Assembly (NCBI RefSeq): GCF_002834385.1
Contig: NZ_PITQ01000010.1
Location: 81,551-145,550 of the forward strand
Origin: Rahnella sp. AA
Lineage (GTDB): Bacteria > Pseudomonadota > Gammaproteobacteria > Enterobacterales > Enterobacteriaceae
Length of the DNA stretch: 64,000 nt
Reading direction: 5' to 3'
In this document: positions 1-7,429 of the stretch, in pieces
Layout of the letters: every line of letters begins with the position of its first letter
Position numbering within the stretch: position 1 is the first letter of the stretch
Translations under genes and position numbers: made by a program
The notes under the pieces: generated by a model
The model's input: only the letters and a program-made list of their open reading frames with translations
Database searches by the model: none
Told to the model about the DNA's origin: nothing

Positions 1-837
1 GAGGAAATACTCAGATTCATCGGGGATAATGCCGTCGCAATAGCGGGTATCTTCCCAGACCAGCCGCCAGTGCACGTCTCTGTAGCCAAAGCCGGCCTCC
101 AGCAGGTCATCAAGATAGGTCTGAAGCGGGGCATTCATACCACGAATAAAGTAATTAAATGCCCCCTGGTTTTTAAACCCGCGAATATCCGTCTTAATGA
201 CCAGCAGTTTATGGTTGTATTCAATTTTCACCGGCTCCCAGATGCCGTCACAAGGCACAGGTTCACCCGTCTTAATAATAATGTCGCTTCGCTCATGGAC
301 GGGGGGGAGGTCTTTGGGGAAAACAGGGTAAGGTAATGTTTTAAAAATATAAGAATAATTTTCAGGTTTAAGTAAATACTCTGCATCAAAAAAATTACAG
401 ACTTTATTTTGCGGTGGGTAAAGTAAATTATCTCCCCAGTACTCCGCTGCAATCCGTAATTTATTGAGCTTCTCTATTTCAGGAGGATATTTCTCCCTTT
501 GTACTCCACGTTCATGGCAGGGTAAATAAAAATAAGAATCAACCAAATCTATAGGCTGTGCAAGTTGATGGAACTCGCCTGTTATACGTTGCCAGACCTG
601 ACGATTCCCGGCAGCGAGTTCAGGTAACCCTTCATCGTAGTATCGAAGGGCTTCATAAATCTTGATTATAGCTCGAGGGTAGAAACCTTCGGTTATATCT
701 TCCGGCCAGGTTTTCAGCGCATGTTCATATTCCTGAGCAAAATAAGCCCACGCATCACGCTTGCGTTTCCACAAGGTGTAACTGCTTAACCGCTGTAATA
801 ACCAGAACAATTTGCGCCGGACTAAATCGTCTGTCAT
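1..837 (-). CDS. Putative T6SS immunity protein, partial (runs off left edge)
   Basis: The reading frame opens with ATG at 837 and stays open for about 279 codons to the window edge. The start overlaps the stop of the upstream gene (TGA at 836-834). Its first 50 residues and its last visible 90 residues are nearly identical to those of the neighbouring 371-residue gene, while the middle (about residues 60-180) is only moderately similar. It is therefore a tandem paralogue with a diversified centre. It is not secreted: there is no signal peptide, and the start is rich in Arg, Trp and Leu. The position directly after an effector and its first immunity gene suggests a second, variant immunity protein. 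I cannot name its family with certainty; Imm71/Imm72-type cytoplasmic immunity proteins are a possibility. Confidence 0.75.
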   Translation of the reverse strand, partial: MTDDLVRRKLFWLLQRLSSYTLWKRKRDAWAYFAQEYEHALKTWPEDITEGFYPRAIIKIYEALRYYDEGLPELAAGNRQVWQRITGEFHQLAQPIDLVDSYFYLPCHERGVQREKYPPEIEKLNKLRIAAEYWGDNLLYPPQNKVCNFFDAEYLLKPENYSYIFKTLPYPVFPKDLPPVHERSDIIIKTGEPVPCDGIWEPVKIEYNHKLLVIKTDIRGFKNQGAFNYFIRGMNAPLQTYLDDLLEAGFGYRDVHWRLVWEDTRYCDGIIPDESEYFL

Positions 838-1949
838 GCATCACCATCTTTAGACGAAATAAACTCACTACCACCGTCATCACGACTCAGGAGACTCCAG
901 ATCGCCGGGACCAAAATCTCTGATTTCCAGTGTTCTCGCTGATACTGAGCAGCTTGTGGCATCAATGCGCCGACCGGTACCTGAACAAACTGTTGTTGCC
1001 CGCCTGCCAGTGTTCCCCAGCGCCCTGTATGGGGACAGCGTTCTCCGCTCTGGCAGGTGATACGCTTGCCCGGCTCATCATCAAGGAAATACTCAGATTC
1101 ATCGGGGATAATGCCGTCGCAATAGCGGGTATCTTCCCAGACCAGCCGCCAGTGCACGTCTCTGTAGCCAAAGCCGGCCTCCAGCAGGTCATCAAGATAG
1201 GTCTGAAGCGGGGCATTCATACCACGAATAAAGTAATTAAATGCCCCCTGGTTTTTAAACCCGCGAATATCCGTCTTAATGACCAGCAGTTTATGGTTGT
1301 ATTCAATTTTCACCGGTTCCCAGATACCGTCACAAGGCACAGGTTCACCCGTCTTAATAATAATGTCGCTTCGCTCAGGGACGGGAGGGAGGTTTTTGGG
1401 GAATATCGGATAAGGAAATATAGTTAGATTATAATTATAATGCGTTGGGTTCAGTAAGTAATCAGCATCAAAAAAATTACAAACATTATCAGAAGGTGGA
1501 TAAAGTAGATTATCCCCCCAGACTCCAGCTGCGATACGTAACTTATTAATTTTTTCAATCTCTGGTGGATAAGGTTCTCGTTGTCCGCCACGTTCATCAT
1601 GGCAAGGATAATAAAAATAAATCTCTATCAGACTGACTGGTCGAAAAAGCTGCTGGAAAGGTCCCGTCTGACGTTGCCACACCTGTCGGTTACCCATTGC
1701 TAATTCCGGTAATCCTTCCTCATACAAACGCAGGGCATCATAGGCCCAAATGATCGCCTCGGGATCGAATCCATTCGTTATTTCTTCCGGCCAGGTTTTC
1801 AGCGCATGTTCATATTCCTGAGCAAAATACGCCCATGCATCACGTTTGCGCTTCCACAATGTGTAGCTGCTTAACCGCTGTAATAACCAGAACAATTTAC
1901 GGCGTACTAAATCGTCGGTCATCGGATATTTTGTTTTTTCAAGGATCAT
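834..1949 (-). CDS. Putative T6SS immunity protein (371 aa)
   Basis: A 371-residue cytoplasmic protein without signal peptide. Start ATG overlaps the stop of the upstream effector gene by 4 bases (ATGA), the usual coupling of effector and immunity genes. The C-terminal 75 residues (about 297-371) carry a compact module with the motif CPHTGRWGT, then a short beta-rich stretch and a WSLL segment. The same module ends the unrelated DUF3396 immunity protein at 4880-6082. The body is rich in Tyr and Trp with a YPPEIEKLNKLR-like segment. Inferred role: neutralises the 516-residue effector encoded just upstream. A tandem paralogue follows. The family assignment (Imm71/Imm72-like) is a guess from memory of similar proteins beside T6SS toxins. 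Confidence 0.7.
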   Translation of the reverse strand: MILEKTKYPMTDDLVRRKLFWLLQRLSSYTLWKRKRDAWAYFAQEYEHALKTWPEEITNGFDPEAIIWAYDALRLYEEGLPELAMGNRQVWQRQTGPFQQLFRPVSLIEIYFYYPCHDERGGQREPYPPEIEKINKLRIAAGVWGDNLLYPPSDNVCNFFDADYLLNPTHYNYNLTIFPYPIFPKNLPPVPERSDIIIKTGEPVPCDGIWEPVKIEYNHKLLVIKTDIRGFKNQGAFNYFIRGMNAPLQTYLDDLLEAGFGYRDVHWRLVWEDTRYCDGIIPDESEYFLDDEPGKRITCQSGERCPHTGRWGTLAGGQQQFVQVPVGALMPQAAQYQREHWKSEILVPAIWSLLSRDDGGSEFISSKDGDA

Positions 1950-3496
1950 TGCCCGGTCTCCATTGCTGTCTGGTTTTCTATGCGCACAGCGTTAATGATG
2001 GCCCTGTCCACTTTTTTGCTGCGAAGTTCGTCATCATGCAGCGTACGGGTAGTGGTGGCGTAAGGAGGTTCGATACCATCAGGTTTGCTGTAGCCGTGAA
2101 CGCCTTCAACATCCTTCCACCCAGTCGGGTAAAATTCAGCCTTTACGCCATTCAATTCAACCTTCGCAGTCTGCCCTGACGCTTTTACTTCATCACCGAT
2201 GCGGTTCAGTTCTTTAAAAAAATCACCTTCAAGTTTAATTATCACTTGCTCACCACCACCCTCCAGATACTGAGTATCTATCTTATTTCCAAACTGCTCG
2301 GCAATGGTTCCATGCCAGGCATTGGTTCCGGGCATCCTTGCTGCCAGATCTTCGGGTAAATGCAGCACGACCAGAAAACCGTTGCCATTCCATTCATCCA
2401 GTACGGCTGAGAGGTCTCGCCATTCTTTTGCATTTCCCGGAATATCTTGGTAACCCCAAAATCCCCCTGCGGCATTAGAACCGCGAGGATCAATAGCTAA
2501 CTCAGTCTTGTTACCGAAGGCGCGAAAAATTGTTTTTCCGGCCATATCATCGGCACTTTTTGCAGTGACTTTTCCGCTAAATGAAGCAATGTCAGGAAAG
2601 ACTAATTTATCGCCAAATGCCGGGCTCTGTTTGGTGTAGGCAAGCATATTCGGATACCCCTGTTTTGAATATTTCCTTCTCAGGGTTGCTTCTAATCTCT
2701 GTTCTGCATGATTACTCGGAAAACGCGTTCCCTGTTTTGCCGCGACGCGAATATCACGCTCCAGCAAATACGCCTCTGCTTCCCGTTTGACGACAGCGCG
2801 GCCTGATGCGGTGGCGACGGTATGGATTTCCCCCTGATACACCATCCCCTGAAGCACCCGCAGTTTTGCATCCAGCTCTTTGAGCGCTTGCGGGATCATT
2901 CTTGCTGCCAGCGACTTCAGCTCCACAAATCCATCACGCACGGCAATCAGGTCATTCTTCCATTTATCCGGGAGCATGCGCCCGATGCGGGCACTTAGGA
3001 TCTGGTTAATCGCTGTGATAAGGGTCTGGCAAAAGTCAGACATTTTTTCAATAATCTGAGGCTGATATTGGGTCACATCCAACTTAGCCAGCCATTTAAC
3101 GGCATTACCCTCACCAAAACGGTTCAGGAACTTGATAGTTTGCTCAAGTATTTCTCGGTTTTTTTCAGCTCCTTTACCCACCTGTAATGCCAGCCGTCCG
3201 GCGCCTTTTATAAGGCCACCGATCACCGGGATCAGCGCAAAAAGCAGGACGACCAGAAATACCCACTCCATGGTGCTTTCGCGCTTTTTGGGATCTTTTA
3301 TCAGGCCGATGGAAACGGCGATCAAATCCCGCACCGCTGTCACATCACCCACCAGCGGGATCATACCAATTGCCGCGTCCACGAGGATCTGGCTGATGGC
3401 TTGCTTCTCGTTAAAGGAGCCCTGAAGCGTGCCCCAAATCCATTGCCCCGTTTCCAGACTGGTTTCCTTAAACCAGGCATACCCTGACGAACTCAT
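1946..3496 (-). CDS. Putative T6SS effector with hydrophobic N-terminus and ART-like C-terminal domain
   Basis: A 516-residue protein. Residues 20-65 contain the GTLQGSFNE...IPLVGDVTAVRDLIA pattern seen in the N-terminal delivery region of many enterobacterial T6SS and Rhs toxins. A strong hydrophobic helix follows at about 78-97. Residues 100-300 are helical. The C-terminal domain (about 320-430) has the order IFRAFG (Arg325), GSNAAGGFW (Ser340), AVLDEWN and a late LEGGGEQVII (Glu412/Glu416). That order resembles the R-S-E layout of ADP-ribosyltransferase folds, which is inference only. The gene sits between an orphan VgrG tail (4-base overlap) and a cytoplasmic immunity protein (4-base overlap), so effector status is well supported by context. 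The target would be cytoplasmic because the immunity protein lacks a signal peptide. Confidence 0.7.
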   Translation of the reverse strand: MSSSGYAWFKETSLETGQWIWGTLQGSFNEKQAISQILVDAAIGMIPLVGDVTAVRDLIAVSIGLIKDPKKRESTMEWVFLVVLLFALIPVIGGLIKGAGRLALQVGKGAEKNREILEQTIKFLNRFGEGNAVKWLAKLDVTQYQPQIIEKMSDFCQTLITAINQILSARIGRMLPDKWKNDLIAVRDGFVELKSLAARMIPQALKELDAKLRVLQGMVYQGEIHTVATASGRAVVKREAEAYLLERDIRVAAKQGTRFPSNHAEQRLEATLRRKYSKQGYPNMLAYTKQSPAFGDKLVFPDIASFSGKVTAKSADDMAGKTIFRAFGNKTELAIDPRGSNAAGGFWGYQDIPGNAKEWRDLSAVLDEWNGNGFLVVLHLPEDLAARMPGTNAWHGTIAEQFGNKIDTQYLEGGGEQVIIKLEGDFFKELNRIGDEVKASGQTAKVELNGVKAEFYPTGWKDVEGVHGYSKPDGIEPPYATTTRTLHDDELRSKKVDRAIINAVRIENQTAMETGQ

Positions 3497-4845
3497 TTCC
3501 CACCTCCGCTGTGTTTGGTTATCAGGGCATCAATATCAGAACTACTCAGGGATGGACCGATAAACTGCTGATTATCCGTCTTGTCTTTTCGCTGATACTC
3601 GCGGGTATCAGGCCCAAACTCTACCTGCATCCCACCGGCAGGAATATCGGTCAGATGAAGATAACCACTGCCGTCCAATGTGCCGGTTCGCGTTGAGCCA
3701 TCAGAGAGTGTCGCCGTGAACAGTGCTCCGACGAAGGGGGCATTGTCATGGTACAGATATTGGACCAGCACCTCCGTTGAGGGGACGGCTGTCGCGAGCA
3801 TTTTCATGGCGTTGAGCTCTACAGGAGATGCGACCCAGGGCATTTCAGTATTCAGGGGGTTTGCCACCGTCAGCACCGAATGCCCGGTGCGGCAGAAGTA
3901 ATCATGTTCGGTGCCGTACTCGATTTTGCCGTCCTGCAGAATGAGATAACTACCGCCGCCAACCAGCGTGATGCGTTTTTTCGCCGCAAACAGGATGTCA
4001 CCGTCCACCGCCGTGATGCTCACTTTCCTGCCCGCCGCCAGCGCCATGGTGTTGTTTTGCGCCTGCACTTCAACTTTGCCCTGACTGGCCTTCAGGCTCA
4101 TTTCACCCTTCAGCGCGAACATCCCCATTTCCTGCCCGGTGTTGAGGGTCAGGTTTTTAATCACGCCGAGGTCGGCATTCTGACCGGCGTTCAGTATCAG
4201 GTTTTTGGTGGCCGCCAGCTGGAGATGCTCACCGCTGGTCAGCGCCATACCTTCCGGGGCGCTGGCGAGCACCACCTGATTAATCGGCTTCAGGCGCTCG
4301 CTGAACATCGCGATTTGCGCCGCGATATCGGCCTCCAGCGCACTGACTTCGGCGGCGGCCTGGCTCAGCGCTTTTACCTGCTGTTGCAGGCATTCGATTT
4401 CACGCAGCGCGGCGCTGTTGTCCATGACCTGACCCTGCGCTTTGGGCTGGGCGTCGGCGCTGATGAAAATGCCTTTACCGCCGCGCACTGCGCCGTGTTC
4501 GTCGGTGCGCAGCTCGACGCCCTGGCCGCGCGGCTTATTCTGCGCATCCACCAGATGCCCGGCGTTAAGCTGGGTTTTGCCGTATTCGGTGGCGAGCTTG
4601 ACGTGCTCTTCGCCGCGCTGGTCCTCCATCCGCAGCTTGTTATTCGACGGCGTACGCAGGACGTTGCGGGTGTGGTTGCGTTCGGTCACGTGGTCGGTGT
4701 GGTCGGAGTCGTGCAGGGCACCGGCGATGTATGGCCGGTCCGGGTTTCCGGCCTCAAAGGCGATGGCGACTTCGGTGCCGTCGGGCAGCGGGCTGTGCCA
4801 GCCGTAGGTGTCCTTTTTCTCCGTACTTTCAACACACGCCGGCAC
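3493..4845 (-). CDS. Orphan VgrG C-terminal module (truncated VgrG with its own extension)
   Basis: A 450-codon frame starting at GTG 4845. The frame is closed upstream by TAA at 4890-4888, so no full VgrG can be made. It lacks the whole gp27-like domain. Compared with the VgrG at 7430-9973, it also lacks about 40 residues of the OB-fold, joined exactly between KKDTY and GWHSP. Residues 15-330 (end of the gp5 part and the DUF2345 needle domain) are almost identical to that VgrG at protein and DNA level. The last 120 residues are unrelated to its extension and look like a beta-sandwich/transthyretin-like carrier domain. It overlaps the following effector by 4 bases. Either a recombination donor or a relic; no obvious ribosome-binding site was seen, so expression is doubtful. 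Confidence 0.7.
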   Translation of the reverse strand: MPACVESTEKKDTYGWHSPLPDGTEVAIAFEAGNPDRPYIAGALHDSDHTDHVTERNHTRNVLRTPSNNKLRMEDQRGEEHVKLATEYGKTQLNAGHLVDAQNKPRGQGVELRTDEHGAVRGGKGIFISADAQPKAQGQVMDNSAALREIECLQQQVKALSQAAAEVSALEADIAAQIAMFSERLKPINQVVLASAPEGMALTSGEHLQLAATKNLILNAGQNADLGVIKNLTLNTGQEMGMFALKGEMSLKASQGKVEVQAQNNTMALAAGRKVSITAVDGDILFAAKKRITLVGGGSYLILQDGKIEYGTEHDYFCRTGHSVLTVANPLNTEMPWVASPVELNAMKMLATAVPSTEVLVQYLYHDNAPFVGALFTATLSDGSTRTGTLDGSGYLHLTDIPAGGMQVEFGPDTREYQRKDKTDNQQFIGPSLSSSDIDALITKHSGGGK

Positions 4846-4879
4846 GGGGTTGATATAGAAGGTGAAAATGCCTTGCGCA

Positions 4880-6082
4880 CTATGAGTTTATAAAAACGCT
4901 GCCCTTGTCATCCCGCTCGAGCAATGACCAAAGTGTACGGTGCAGCTTGCCTTCTTTATCTTCATAGTCCGGCAGTTTCTGGCCCTGTTTCAGGTGAACA
5001 TAGCGCAGGCTGCCGTCGATAAAGGTTCCCCACCTGCCGGTGTGCGGGCTGATTTCACCGCTGAAGGCGGTGATGCGTTTAGGATCCGTATTTAGTTCTT
5101 GAACAGGGGCTGGTTGAATTTCAGGTAGTTCAATATCAAAACGTTTAAGCCAGTTAGCAGTTGATCTCTCATCAAAGCGAATTTCTCCAGCGTTAGAACC
5201 GAAGCCAAAAGAGTCAAGCTTTGGTGCTCTGATGGGTTTCAATATATTATTTATTTTTACATACAGTGGCGGATATGGAACTTTTTTATCCCATCCTAAC
5301 TCAGGGGTTTCCCCCGCACGAATAATTAATCCGCGTTTGTAATCAATAATTTTAAATTGTTTTTCTTTTAACAAGTTACTGAAGTTAGTACCGCCAACTT
5401 TGTCTGCCAATTCATTACATATAATTGTGTACCAATTAATTGACTTTATACCTGCCCGGTACTCCTTATCCGTATAGGGATTTGTCATATCGATACCATT
5501 GAACATCTTAGCTATTTCATACTCATGATGCTGAAATTTTTCATGCTCGTAAATTTGTTGGATTCCCAACCCTGCTAATCCATGCATTGGTTTTAATATT
5601 CGGCAAAAATCAACTATTAATTTTTCAAATTTAGCTTTTCCTTCGCCTTTAATTTCTGTAACAGGTAAGTATATCCTAAAATATGTGACACGATGATGGA
5701 CGTGTTCATACCAACCAGCCGGAGAATAAACCTCAACTTGATAATCGCTTACATAGTCCATGTCCTCGCTCGATCTCCAGCATGCCTCGAGCGCACCATC
5801 CTCAAGCGATAAAATGCGTTCCTTTCTCGAGAGCCTATCGGCAATAAAAAATTTTTTTTGACTATTCACATCACCAATATAACCACAGACCAGTTTTTTA
5901 CCGAATTCATTTATATACAACTCGAAGGCATCAGCGATTGCTAGCCTTTTTTCATGCTCCCACGCTTTATCAAGGTGAAAAAACGCCACCAATCCTACTT
6001 GCAAGACATTATACTGGTCATTTGTTTCATGCCCGTATGTAAACTCCCAACTCGCTTCATCAAATTCTTCAAAAAAACTCAT
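4880..6082 (-). CDS. DUF3396 (TsiV-type) T6SS immunity protein
   Basis: A 400-residue cytoplasmic protein. Residues 1-300 match the DUF3396 immunity family as I know it: the stretch HGLAGLGIQQ, then AKMFNGIDMTNP, then IKSINWYT..CNELADKVGG follows the family order (GLxx, GlDxxxP, nWxT, lGG). Residues 335-400 carry an added C-terminal module SPHTGRWGT...LPDY...WSLL, shared with the two immunity genes at the left edge. It follows the nuclease effector by 18 bases and should neutralise it in the cytoplasm. Its stop lies just before the orphan VgrG tail. Low G+C for the middle of the gene compared with flanking vgrG DNA is in line with horizontal exchange. Confidence 0.8.
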   Translation of the reverse strand: MSFFEEFDEASWEFTYGHETNDQYNVLQVGLVAFFHLDKAWEHEKRLAIADAFELYINEFGKKLVCGYIGDVNSQKKFFIADRLSRKERILSLEDGALEACWRSSEDMDYVSDYQVEVYSPAGWYEHVHHRVTYFRIYLPVTEIKGEGKAKFEKLIVDFCRILKPMHGLAGLGIQQIYEHEKFQHHEYEIAKMFNGIDMTNPYTDKEYRAGIKSINWYTIICNELADKVGGTNFSNLLKEKQFKIIDYKRGLIIRAGETPELGWDKKVPYPPLYVKINNILKPIRAPKLDSFGFGSNAGEIRFDERSTANWLKRFDIELPEIQPAPVQELNTDPKRITAFSGEISPHTGRWGTFIDGSLRYVHLKQGQKLPDYEDKEGKLHRTLWSLLERDDKGSVFINS

Positions 6083-6100
6083 GGTTCAATTCCTTCTAAT

Positions 6101-7417
6101 TTAGTCGTCCCAGAAAATATAAGATTGGCTGGTTTTTGTTGGGTTCAGTAAAAAATCTTTTGTGTAGCGCTGCTGCGGGTTTAGCCGCTCCTGTTCTTTG
6201 GCCGCCAGTTTTGTTACTGCTACCGTCCCGGATGTGGCAACTGCAATTTTAGTCGCTTTTTGAGTAATGTTAGTAAACTTAATGACATTGGATGCACTAG
6301 ATAGGGTGACTTCTACTGAGGTCGTTCCGGCTGCAGCTGTGGCCGCTACTGAAGCCATCGCTGCAGCTGCGACGGCCACAAAAGGGGCGGCGAGAGACAT
6401 TTCGATTTGTGCTCGCGAGCGTTCAAGCCGTTGTATTTCGGCTGGTGACATTGGTGCTTCCAGGCGTGGTCCAGCATTATCTATTGGCTTAGGTGGCGTG
6501 AAGCGCCTTCTTACCTCATTTAATTCCTCATCGATTGCACCAATAAGGTGTTGGTATTCGCCTGCTTCTGAGCGTGTCTTATTTTCATTGCGTCGTTTTT
6601 GCTCACCCAACGCGACAGGGACATACATGGGTTCTTTTTTCGCGTCCTGCAGCCATTCCCTTTTCCTGCGGTCGTCAATCTGGCAAACGTTACTTTCGAG
6701 TAAGTGAAATTTTGAACGACTTCCGGCAATATCTATATATGCGTCTCGCTGTTCTCCGGACAATGTATCTTTAGTTTCGTTGAATTTTATCTCAATGACA
6801 TCATCGATATTTTCTTGCTGAAACTCTATTTTGCCGCTCAGCATTATATTCTTTATTTTTACTACATCGGGGATCCTGAATAATCCTTTTTGTATTTTAA
6901 ACATAGCCTCAAACCCGTCAGCGGTTTCTTTTAGCGCTCCCGGCGTTTCTCTCATGTCTGGCGAAAGAATTGATTCAAGCTCATTTAAATTTAATAATGC
7001 CTTGAGCACACTAACGCGAATATCGGCAGCGCTCATGCCATAGGTCAGATATGTAAATCTTGTTTTGATGGCTTCATATTGTGCAAGCGGAAAGTAAGAC
7101 GGTCGGTTTGGTTCTTTCTTGCTCATTATGGGTTGTGGCGGACTGGAGGTCATATCGTAACCGCATTCACCTATATAAGGATGATGATAATCAAACCAAC
7201 TATTCTCCTTTCGTATCATCCATGTCACCGTGCGCTGAAGCAACCTGGCTCCATCAGCATCTCGAGTAATGGGGTTTAGCAATGCATAGTTGATTTTCTG
7301 GCAGAGGTACCACAGGTCTAGCGGGTTCGTTACGGGTAAAACGGAACCTGATGCATCAGGCTTCGTTGTTGTTTTTCCTGCCCCTGTCTCATTGGTTGTC
7401 CCTTTCTTTTTACCCAT
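6101..7417 (-). CDS. T6SS effector with PD-(D/E)XK (VRR-NUC-like) nuclease domain
   Basis: A 438-residue protein starting 13 bases after the vgrG stop. The N-terminus is Lys/Thr-rich and flexible (1-30). Residues 165-250 form a restriction-endonuclease-like core: RIPDV (Asp184), then DDVIEIKF (Glu209, Lys211), then Gln223 and Tyr227 in SGEQRDAYIDIAG. This is the D...ExK...QxxxY pattern of VRR-NUC DNases used by T6SS effectors such as TseV. The expected action is DNA cleavage in the recipient cytoplasm. A hydrophobic Ala-rich segment lies near 345-370, followed by a Lys-rich tail. The matching immunity gene is immediately downstream. I am fairly sure of the nuclease fold; the exact subfamily is inferred. 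Confidence 0.78.
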   Translation of the reverse strand: MGKKKGTTNETGAGKTTTKPDASGSVLPVTNPLDLWYLCQKINYALLNPITRDADGARLLQRTVTWMIRKENSWFDYHHPYIGECGYDMTSSPPQPIMSKKEPNRPSYFPLAQYEAIKTRFTYLTYGMSAADIRVSVLKALLNLNELESILSPDMRETPGALKETADGFEAMFKIQKGLFRIPDVVKIKNIMLSGKIEFQQENIDDVIEIKFNETKDTLSGEQRDAYIDIAGSRSKFHLLESNVCQIDDRRKREWLQDAKKEPMYVPVALGEQKRRNENKTRSEAGEYQHLIGAIDEELNEVRRRFTPPKPIDNAGPRLEAPMSPAEIQRLERSRAQIEMSLAAPFVAVAAAAMASVAATAAAGTTSVEVTLSSASNVIKFTNITQKATKIAVATSGTVAVTKLAAKEQERLNPQQRYTKDFLLNPTKTSQSYIFWDD

Positions 7418-7429
7418 TTTATAGGTCCC

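Noticed and set aside
930-1427. 165-codon plus-strand frame, repeated at 70-336
   Set aside because: Antisense of the two immunity paralogues; its repetition only reflects the gene duplication.
3880-4893. 337-codon plus-strand frame opposite the orphan VgrG tail
   Set aside because: Shadow frame produced by the same conserved needle-domain DNA.
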